Shown here one piece after another: positions 13,316 through 19,550 of a stretch of 33,066 bases of DNA (its first letter is position 1; each line of letters begins with the position of its first letter). The position numbers and the translations under genes are program-made. The notes under the pieces are model-generated. The model did not search any database. It was not told the DNA's origin and saw only the letters and a list, made by a program, of their open reading frames with translations. The stretch is taken from positions 1-33,066 of IMG/VR virus record IMGVR_UViG_3300050821_006390. One strand, 5' to 3'. This stretch comes from a virus.

Positions 13316-15028
13316 ATGGCGCTGCTCGCCAACATCGCGGGCAAGCCGGTCGACGTCGACTGGGCCATGCTCGAGCTCGACCGCGTCGACTATGAGCAGA
13401 GCCTGTATGAGTTTCTGAAGGCTGCTTGGCGTTTCATCGACCCGGCGCCGTTCATCGGCGGCTGGGCCATCGAGGCGATCTGTGAACATCTGGAGGCAGT
13501 ATGCGACGGAGAGATAAAACGCCTGCTGATCAACATCCCGCCTCGAATGTCAAAGTCGTCGGTGACCAGTGTGGCTTTTCCCGCCTGGGTATGGGCGCAG
13601 CGGGACGAATCGCCCACCTCTGGCCCAAGGGTCCCGTTCCTGCACGCGAGCTACGGTTACGATCTGGCGATCAGGGACAGCGTGAAGTGCCGAAGGCTGC
13701 TGCGCTCGACGTGGTACACGAAACTGTGGGGTCACCGCTTCCAGATCGTCAAGGAGCAGGACCAGAAGGCCAGGTTCCGAAACTCCGTCGATGGCGAACG
13801 CTTGATTACCGCGATCGGTTCAAGGGTGACCGGTGAAGGCGGCCAGATCATCGTCGTCGACGACCCTAACGCCGCCAACGAGGTTTTAAGTGAAGCGACC
13901 ATCAAGACGACTAACGAAGAGTGGTGGGACGGCTCGATGCCGACCCGCCTCAACGATCCACAGACCGGCGCCTTCATCGTCATCCAGCAGCGCCTGGGTG
14001 AAGAGGACCTGACCGGTCACATCCAGCGCAAGGATCTTGGCATCGGCGACTGGACCCAGCTCATCCTGCCGATGCATTACGATCCCGATCGCGCGGCCGA
14101 TCTCTATCCAAACCGGATCGGCTGGTCCGATCCGCGTACCGAGAAAGACGAACTTTTAGCGCCTGAGCGCATGCCCGAGATCGTCGTCGCCGAGATCGCG
14201 CGCAGCCTGGGCTCGTGGCGGGCCGCCGGCCAGCTCGAGCAGAGGCCCGAGCCGCAGGGCGGCGGCATCATCAAGCGCACGGACTGGCAGCTCTGGCCGC
14301 CCGAGGGCGAGAAGCGCGACAAGGCGGGCAACATTCCGCGGCCCGCCGACTATCCGCCGATCGACTATGTGCTGGCAGGGCTCGATACCGCCTACACTGA
14401 GAACACCATGAACGATCCCAGCGCCATGACGGTGTGGGGCGTCTTCTCGGGCGACCCGGTGGCGCAGGACGTCCATGTGACGCCGCAGGATACGATGAGG
14501 GTGTATGGCCGGGCGAGCCCGCGCGTCATCCTGATGGATGCCTGGAGCGAGCACCTCGATTTCCGTTCGCTGCTCTTGAAGGTGGCGCAGACCTGTCATC
14601 GCTGGAAGATCGACAAGCTCGTCATCGAGAACAAGGCGGCCGGGCATTCGATCGGCCAGGAAATCCGCCGGCTCATGACCGAAGGCACGATCCAGGATCC
14701 GGCGATGATCGACCTCTTCAAGCGGACCTACGCCATCCAGCTGATCGACCCCAAGGCGATCGACAAGGTGGCCAGGCTCTATTCGATCCAGCACATATTC
14801 GAAGACAAGCTGATCTACGCGCCCGAGCGCCCGTGGTCGGAGCTGGTGATCGACCAGTGCGCGGTTTTCCCCAACGCCAAGCACGACGATCTCACCGATA
14901 CCGTGAGCCTCTGCCTGCGCCACCTGCGCGAGATGAACATGCTGGAGCGTGGGCTGGAAATGACCGCTGCGCTCAACGAGGAATTGCGCTACAAAGGACG
15001 TCCGCCAGCCAAGTTGTATCCCAGCTGA
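13316..15028 (+). CDS. terL: Terminase large subunit
   Basis: A 570-residue packaging motor that translocates DNA into the prohead and cuts it. The N-terminal ATPase has a Walker A variant PPRMSKSS (75-82), common in this terminase group in place of the GKS type. Walker B is IIVVDD (178-183). The C-terminal RNase H-like nuclease (Terminase_6C type) starts at about residue 350. Likely metal ligands are D357 in AGLDTAY, E439 in VIENKAAG, and D525/D528 in HDDLTD. The gene is full length for the family. It starts at ATG 13316, three bases after the upstream stop, and is followed by a short gap. It is separated from the small subunit by 4.6 kb of small genes and a glycosyltransferase-like gene. 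Confidence 0.93.
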   Translation: MALLANIAGKPVDVDWAMLELDRVDYEQSLYEFLKAAWRFIDPAPFIGGWAIEAICEHLEAVCDGEIKRLLINIPPRMSKSSVTSVAFPAWVWAQRDESPTSGPRVPFLHASYGYDLAIRDSVKCRRLLRSTWYTKLWGHRFQIVKEQDQKARFRNSVDGERLITAIGSRVTGEGGQIIVVDDPNAANEVLSEATIKTTNEEWWDGSMPTRLNDPQTGAFIVIQQRLGEEDLTGHIQRKDLGIGDWTQLILPMHYDPDRAADLYPNRIGWSDPRTEKDELLAPERMPEIVVAEIARSLGSWRAAGQLEQRPEPQGGGIIKRTDWQLWPPEGEKRDKAGNIPRPADYPPIDYVLAGLDTAYTENTMNDPSAMTVWGVFSGDPVAQDVHVTPQDTMRVYGRASPRVILMDAWSEHLDFRSLLLKVAQTCHRWKIDKLVIENKAAGHSIGQEIRRLMTEGTIQDPAMIDLFKRTYAIQLIDPKAIDKVARLYSIQHIFEDKLIYAPERPWSELVIDQCAVFPNAKHDDLTDTVSLCLRHLREMNMLERGLEMTAALNEELRYKGRPPAKLYPS

Positions 15029-15057
15029 GCGGTGGGCGGCCTCTCAGCATTTCTGAC

Positions 15058-15070
15058 GGAGGCTAAATTG
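15058..15070 (+). promoter_or_regulatory. Ribosome-binding site that fixes a TTG start
   Basis: GGAGG at 15058-15062 is followed after five bases by TTG 15068-15070. The TTG begins the conserved N-terminus MCDYSL. The alternative in-frame start 36 bases upstream (GTG 15032) has no such site. Confidence 0.75.
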
Positions 15071-15475
15071 TGCGATTATTCTCTTGAAGCCTACAAATCC
15101 CAGGACGCCGAAGTCGGCGAAAAGTACAAGCTGCATCGCTTTCCGTCGGGCACCTTCGGCCTCCAGGTCGAAGGCACGGCCAATGAGTATGGCTGCGGCA
15201 CCGCGGCCTGCCTGAAGGAAGGCAGCAGGCTCCTGGTGTCCGGCATCGCCAGCACCTGCCCGGCCGGCGAGGGCATGGGACCGGTCGAGGAAGTCATCTT
15301 CGTCAAGGTCGACAAGGATGCCAACACCCGGCACCACGATGCCGTGCGCTTCAGCAATGATCGGATCGTGACGCTCCAGTCGCTGGGCGCAGGCGCAGAG
15401 ATCACGCTCCTGTCGCTGCCCGAGGAGAAGCTCGAGAAGCAGTACATGTGGACGCCTGAATTCATCGAAGCCTGA
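15068..15475 (+). CDS. 'MCDYSL' family protein with TTG start
   Basis: A 135-residue protein beginning MCDYSLEAYKSQDAEVGEKY and continuing with a beta-rich domain (HRFPSGTFGLQVEG, EEVIFVKVDKD, IVTLQSLGAGAEITLLSLP). I recognise the MCDYSL opening and the following pattern from a widespread alphaproteobacterial family of unknown function. In such proteins the Cys right after the initiator Met would be exposed if Met is removed, so it may be functional. The TTG start is supported by GGAGG five bases upstream and by the conserved start. It lies just after terL and before a terminator hairpin, so it may be the last gene of the packaging transcript. Confidence 0.75.
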   Translation: MCDYSLEAYKSQDAEVGEKYKLHRFPSGTFGLQVEGTANEYGCGTAACLKEGSRLLVSGIASTCPAGEGMGPVEEVIFVKVDKDANTRHHDAVRFSNDRIVTLQSLGAGAEITLLSLPEEKLEKQYMWTPEFIEA

Positions 15476-15483
15476 CGATTTCG

Positions 15484-15508
15484 CCCGGACCGTCATTGAC
15501 GGTCCGGG
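15484..15508 (+). terminator. Stable hairpin, likely intrinsic terminator
   Basis: Arms 15484-15494 (cccggaccgtc) and 15498-15508 (gacggtccggg) are perfect 11-bp complements around a three-base loop (att). TT then CTACGCTGTT follow, a weak U-run, so termination may be partial. It lies nine bases after the stop of the MCDYSL gene and before the methyltransferase/glycosyltransferase block, which it may set apart as a separate transcriptional unit. Confidence 0.7.
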
Positions 15509-15531
15509 TTCTACGCTGTTAAGCTGATTGG

Positions 15532-15759
15532 ATGATCACCACCCCTGCCCAGGCGACCGTCGAGCCCGGCGACATGCTGACCGGCGGCGGCGAGCGCTGG
15601 TGGACGGTGCGGGTGTGCACGCCGCCTGGCTGGCCGAAGCAGCAATCCCGCATCTACCAGGTCAGGGCATTCACCGACGCGCAGGCGGGGCAGCTCGGCC
15701 TTGATCGTTTCAGCCAGGAGATCGACGGCCGGCCGCAAGGCCAGATATGGATGGGATGA
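15532..15759 (+). CDS. Hypothetical protein, 75 aa
   Basis: A 75-residue protein, the first gene after the terminator hairpin. It opens with ITTPAQATVEPGDMLTGGGE and continues with a beta-rich domain (RWWTVRVCTPPGW, SRIYQVRAFTDAQAGQLG). It ends LGLDRFSQEIDGRPQGQIWMG. No family is recognised. It overlaps the O-methyltransferase-type gene by four bases at the start used here. Confidence 0.65.
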   Translation: MITTPAQATVEPGDMLTGGGERWWTVRVCTPPGWPKQQSRIYQVRAFTDAQAGQLGLDRFSQEIDGRPQGQIWMG

Positions 15760-16499
15760 TGAACCAGTTTCTGCCGCCGCATCAGACCGCCTATCACAAT
15801 CGTGATCGTTTACTGCCGAATCAAATATTGATGCAGCAATTTTTCAAAGGCATCGATTTCATCGGCGCTTTGGAGCGCGTCACCAATTCCGTCCTGCCGA
15901 TCAAGTCTGTGCATGAGAAGTTCGACATCCAGCTGAAGCCCGGCATGACCTACGAAACGCTGGGCTCCGATCTCTCCACCCTGCATTTCCTGCAGCTGCT
16001 GGTGCGCCTAACCAATACATACCTGATCCTGGAAGTGGGAACCTACATCGGCGTGTCGACGATGTTCTTGGCCGAGGCGGCCGGCGAATACGGTACGGTC
16101 ACAACGATCGAGGCAGGCGAGGAATTCGCTGAAATTGCTGCAGCTAATTTCATGCGCAATCATTTTCAGGATCAGCGGGAGCGCATTATCCTGAAGCAGG
16201 GCGATGCGGCGGAAATCTTGCGGCAGGGTCCGGGCAACTATTATCATTTGATTTTTCTCGATGGCGCCAAGCAGGACTATGACAAGCTGCTGCCAAAGTG
16301 TCTTACCTATTTGTGCCGCGGCGGTTTGCTCGTGGTCGACGACGTTTTCTGCCAGGGCGACACGCTCAACGAGAAGCCGACCACCGACAAGGGCCGTGGC
16401 GTGCGTGCTTTGCTGGATTTCGTCAGCCTCACGACTGATCTGTCGCCGGTGATCCTGCCGTTCGGCGACGGGCTGCTCCTGCTGCGGAAACCGACATGA
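15756..16499 (+). CDS. SAM-dependent O-methyltransferase (COG4122 / caffeoyl-CoA OMT-like)
   Basis: A 247-residue class I methyltransferase. The SAM-binding motif I is ILEVGTYIGVST (about 91-102). E119 in TTIEAG is the likely ribose-binding acid. FLDGAKQDY (about 167-175) and VVDDVF (about 193-198) are the metal/substrate region typical of the Methyltransf_3 and Methyltransf_24 families, which use Mg2+ and methylate hydroxyls. The N-terminal 60 residues are extra helical sequence that could hold the acceptor. The acceptor is unknown; with glycosyltransferase-like neighbours a sugar hydroxyl is a reasonable guess. Start 15756 gives the ATGA overlap usual here; ATG 15747 would add three residues. 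Confidence 0.85.
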   Translation: MMNQFLPPHQTAYHNRDRLLPNQILMQQFFKGIDFIGALERVTNSVLPIKSVHEKFDIQLKPGMTYETLGSDLSTLHFLQLLVRLTNTYLILEVGTYIGVSTMFLAEAAGEYGTVTTIEAGEEFAEIAAANFMRNHFQDQRERIILKQGDAAEILRQGPGNYYHLIFLDGAKQDYDKLLPKCLTYLCRGGLLVVDDVFCQGDTLNEKPTTDKGRGVRALLDFVSLTTDLSPVILPFGDGLLLLRKPT

Positions 16500-16573
16500 T
16501 CGCCAGCTTGCTGATCACTTTCGCGCTGACGATGGCGATCTGCCTGCTGCTGGGTATTCTTCATGTCGAGTAA
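16496..16573 (+). CDS. 25-aa membrane microprotein
   Basis: ATG 16496 overlaps the methyltransferase stop by four bases; TAA is at 16571-16573. The 25 residues form one hydrophobic helix (IASLLITFALTMAICLLLGI) ending LHVE. It sits between the two methyltransferase genes and overlaps the next short gene by 11 bases. It is supported by position only, so confidence is moderate. It might anchor a partner enzyme at the membrane. Confidence 0.5.
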   Translation: MIASLLITFALTMAICLLLGILHVE

Positions 16574-16703
16574 TCCAAGCGCCAACACCTGGTTCACCCT
16601 GTCGCTGATGGCGCGGCACGACGGCAATCGCCTGCAGACATGGTCGCGACGGGTCAGCGTTGACACGACGACAGGCGTCCGCTTCGGCTGGTACTGGGCT
16701 TGA
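16563..16703 (+). CDS. Hypothetical protein, 46 aa
   Basis: ATG 16563 to TGA 16701-16703, 46 residues: MSSNPSANTWFTLSLMARHD, then GNRLQTWSRRVSVDTTTGV and the end RFGWYWA. It reads like a small beta-hairpin protein with many aromatic residues. G/C-rich third positions and the one-base overlap with the next ATG (TGATG) support it. Family not recognised. Confidence 0.55.
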   Translation: MSSNPSANTWFTLSLMARHDGNRLQTWSRRVSVDTTTGVRFGWYWA

Positions 16704-17473
16704 TGGAGACGACGATGAATGATTTTGCATGGATTTCGCCTCAGCCGCCTGTGCCTGCTGCGGAGAAGGGTGCAAACCTTCGTCTAGACGAAATAGATGA
16801 TTTGATTAAGCGGGTCATCGCCGAGGTGCGGCCCTGGACCATGGTGCCGGATGAAGGCTTGGCTACCACCATCAGGCTCGCGCTCGGCGCCATCGATGCC
16901 GGCATCCCTGGCGATCTGGTCGAATGCGGCGTGTGGAAAGGCGGTTGCAGCTTCGCCATGCTTCTGGCCCAGCGCTACGCCTTCGGCGAGATCCGTCGGC
17001 CGGTCTGGATGTATGACAGCTTCCAGGGCATGGGCGCGATCAGCCCGCAGGATGGCGAGCATGCACGCTGGTGGAAGCAGCGCTCGCTTTCCGGTGCGCC
17101 GGATCCTGACAAGCAGGATTACTGTGCTGCATCGCTCGCGGAAGTTCGCAACAACGTAGCCAGGTTAGACTTCAACGAACATGTCAGGATCGTACCAGGG
17201 TGGCTGCAGGCGACGTTGTCGAACATTGTGCCCGAGAAGATCGCCGTGCTGCGCATCGATTGCGACTGGTATGAACCGGTGAAGTGCGTGCTCGAGGAGC
17301 TGGCGCCGCTGGTCTCGACTGGTGGCCCGATCATCCTCGACGACTATGGCATCTGGGAAGGCTGCACGCTTGCAACGCACGAATACCTGGCGAAGCACCA
17401 ACTGCCGTGGGCGATCAAATCGTCGCCCAATGATACCGGTGTGTGGATGATCAAGACGAAGGCAAACTGGTGA
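16703..17473 (+). CDS. TylF/MycF-type O-methyltransferase
   Basis: A 256-residue protein with the signature blocks of the macrocin-O-methyltransferase family (TylF): GDLVECGVWKGG (about 70-81), the SAM site; YDSFQGM (104-110); LRIDCDWYEPVKCVLEEL (183-200); and ILDDYGIWEG (211-220). Known members methylate hydroxyls of deoxysugars on macrolides or of polysaccharide sugars, using SAM and Mg2+. The paired Asp residues in RIDCDWYE and DDYG are the expected metal ligands. In this phage it most likely methylates a sugar, the best clue that the block acts on glycans. ATG 16703 overlaps the upstream stop. ATG 16715 has GGAG six bases before it and is a real alternative. Confidence 0.87.
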   Translation: METTMNDFAWISPQPPVPAAEKGANLRLDEIDDLIKRVIAEVRPWTMVPDEGLATTIRLALGAIDAGIPGDLVECGVWKGGCSFAMLLAQRYAFGEIRRPVWMYDSFQGMGAISPQDGEHARWWKQRSLSGAPDPDKQDYCAASLAEVRNNVARLDFNEHVRIVPGWLQATLSNIVPEKIAVLRIDCDWYEPVKCVLEELAPLVSTGGPIILDDYGIWEGCTLATHEYLAKHQLPWAIKSSPNDTGVWMIKTKANW

Positions 17474-18519
17474 GCATTCCCCATCACCCTCTGATCGATC
17501 AGTGGTACCAGGAGGAGCTGCAGCAACACCGTCATCAGCGCGAGGATGCCGGCGTCGTCATGGGCTTCCCGCTGTGGGGCGAAGCCTACGAGCAGCGTTT
17601 CCTGAACTATATGCTGCCGTCGATCCTGGCACCGGCTAACCGTGCAGCGCTTAAAGCTGCAAAATATGAAATTGTGCTTTATGTCGACAGACAAACTTTC
17701 AACACGGTGTGGACTGCGGACATAGTCGAGAACGCGCCAATTTATTTGCGCCAGATGCCTGACGCCATCGCCGACCTGCTCCATCGCAGTCCCGAGTGGA
17801 AGTACAGCCTGATGTCGGCAGTTCATAATCTCCTGATCCACCAGGCGGCGCAGAAGGGCGCCGGCTTCGGCATGGCGGTATCAGACATCGTTTACTCGAG
17901 CCGCTATTTCGAGCACCTGTTGGCGCTTGGCCGCACGCACGATGTCATCGTCCATCAGGCGCTGATCGTCAGCCAGGACAAGTTTGAAGCTGATCTTTTT
18001 GACTGGGCTAAGGTGGATGGTGCGCTATCAATTTCAGCGGTTGAACTTGGCACTGTTGGCTGGATACATGCCTCCGGCTTGATGAAGAGCTGGAACATGA
18101 ACGACATCGAAAATCTGGCTGAAGGCGTTCCCGGTACGCATTTCGTGCTGTGGCGCGGCAAGGACAGCATTCGCATGCACTGCCCGCACCTGACGCCGGT
18201 CTGGCTCAGCAACAAGGCCTGCCGTGAGGCGCCGACCGACATCGGCGATACGCTCGACGCGCGCTTCCTGGGCTCGGCTTACATGCCGACGCTCGAGGAC
18301 GACATGGCATTGATCACGATCGACAACTCGCGCGACGCGCCGGCCGATAAGGCGACTTTCGATTTGTTCAGGCACAATCTGCTGGCGCATTTCGCGGCCT
18401 GCATGCCGCAGTTCAAAGTGCCGTGCATGGTGCCGACTTTGCCGGCGACCGACGGCTTCCTGCCCGACGACGTGATCGAGCAGCGTTTTCAAAAACTCTG
18501 CGGCCTTCTAGGAGTGTGA
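17470..18519 (+). CDS. Glycosyltransferase-like protein B (phage paralogue family)
   Basis: A 349-residue member of the same family as the proteins at 11008 and 18522. Shared blocks are FPLWGEAYEQRF ... LPSILAPANRAAL (33-61), the strand IVLYVD (68-73), AVHNLLIHQ, SDIVYSSRYFEHL, HFVLWRGKDSIRMHCPH, WLSNKAC, and LEDDMALITI. It is closest to the protein immediately downstream (both have PLWGExY, LPSILAPANRxAL and WRGxDxIRMHC). This suggests a tandem duplication. The PDH of its relatives is SDI here, a change at a site that may bind metal, so substrate or activity may differ. It starts with GTG 17470 in a GTGA overlap with the TylF-type gene; upstream ATG 17443 lies inside that gene. Confidence 0.6.
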   Translation: MSIPHHPLIDQWYQEELQQHRHQREDAGVVMGFPLWGEAYEQRFLNYMLPSILAPANRAALKAAKYEIVLYVDRQTFNTVWTADIVENAPIYLRQMPDAIADLLHRSPEWKYSLMSAVHNLLIHQAAQKGAGFGMAVSDIVYSSRYFEHLLALGRTHDVIVHQALIVSQDKFEADLFDWAKVDGALSISAVELGTVGWIHASGLMKSWNMNDIENLAEGVPGTHFVLWRGKDSIRMHCPHLTPVWLSNKACREAPTDIGDTLDARFLGSAYMPTLEDDMALITIDNSRDAPADKATFDLFRHNLLAHFAACMPQFKVPCMVPTLPATDGFLPDDVIEQRFQKLCGLLGV

Positions 18520-18521
18520 GC

Positions 18522-19550
18522 ATGGATATCGTCGCCTGGTACACCAAGGAGTATCTCGCCAAGCGCTTTTATCGCGGCTCGCCGCGCCTGGTCATAGGCT
18601 GCCCGCTGTGGGGCGAGACCTACACCGAATGGTTCATGAAATACTGCCTGCCGTCGATCCTGGCGCCGGCCAATCGCAAGGCGCTCGACGATGCCGGCTG
18701 GCGACTGATCCTCTACACCGATCAGCAGATCGGCCTGCCGTCCGGCGTTCCGATCGAGATCAGGGGACTGCCCGAGGGCTACGCCGAGGCGATCGCCGAG
18801 AACGGCCACGAGAAATTCAAGATCGTCGCCGTCGTGCACAACCTCCTGGTCCATGAGGCCGGGCGTTATCCTGATGCCGGCTTCCACATGCTGCTGCCGG
18901 ATCACGTCTATTCCGAGCGATTTTTCGCCAACCTGTTGTGGTTGGCCTGGAAGCATCCGGCGATCGTGCAGACCAGCCTGACCTGCGTGGAAAGTAAAAT
19001 CGGACCGATGCTAGAGCACTATCGGCAGGCCGATGGTTCGCTGCCTGTTCCAGCTTCAATACTGGGTATGCTGGGCGAGCAAACCATGACCGATCAATGG
19101 CGTTCCTGGTCGCTCGACGGCAACGACAAGCTCAGAAAAATGCCCAACACCGATTTTATCTTCTGGCGCGGCTACGATCACATCCGCATGCATTGCGCTC
19201 ACCAGAACCTGATGTGGCTTTCCCCCAACCGCTGCCGCCATGCCGACACCAACGTCGGCGGCACGCTCGACAGCGAGCTGCCGCGCTATACCCACAACTA
19301 CTGCTTCTCGCCCCAGGTCGAGGACGACATGGGCTTTATCGCCCTGTCGGGCGGCGGCGAGCCGGCGCCGATCGTGCCTTTTGCCAAGTTCCGCAAGGAT
19401 TTCTGGGCGAACCTCGACGGGAATAAAGACTTTGAAAAGTACGTCCGCACGCCCTGCTTCCTCCCCTGTGAACCGGCCGATGGCTTTCCGAGCGGCAAAG
19501 AGCTAGACTTCAAGTTTCAGCAGGTGATGCGGAAACTTGAAGAGGTCTGA
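18522..19550 (+). CDS. Glycosyltransferase-like protein C (phage paralogue family)
   Basis: A 342-residue third paralogue. The blocks are CPLWGETYTEWF ... CLPSILAPANRKAL (28-54), the strand LILYTDQQ (62-69), VVHNLLVHEAG, FHMLLPDHVYSERFFANLLW, DFIFWRGYDHIRMHCAHQN, WLSPNRC, GGTLD and VEDDMGFIALSGGG. PDH and TD sites are kept, as in protein A. The recurring EDDM near the C-terminus and the W-R-G-x-D block are probably active-site features. Assignment to a GT-A-type fold is inference. It begins two bases after protein B's stop and ends one base into the portal gene (TGATG-type junction), so it is translated with the portal. Confidence 0.6.
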   Translation: MDIVAWYTKEYLAKRFYRGSPRLVIGCPLWGETYTEWFMKYCLPSILAPANRKALDDAGWRLILYTDQQIGLPSGVPIEIRGLPEGYAEAIAENGHEKFKIVAVVHNLLVHEAGRYPDAGFHMLLPDHVYSERFFANLLWLAWKHPAIVQTSLTCVESKIGPMLEHYRQADGSLPVPASILGMLGEQTMTDQWRSWSLDGNDKLRKMPNTDFIFWRGYDHIRMHCAHQNLMWLSPNRCRHADTNVGGTLDSELPRYTHNYCFSPQVEDDMGFIALSGGGEPAPIVPFAKFRKDFWANLDGNKDFEKYVRTPCFLPCEPADGFPSGKELDFKFQQVMRKLEEV

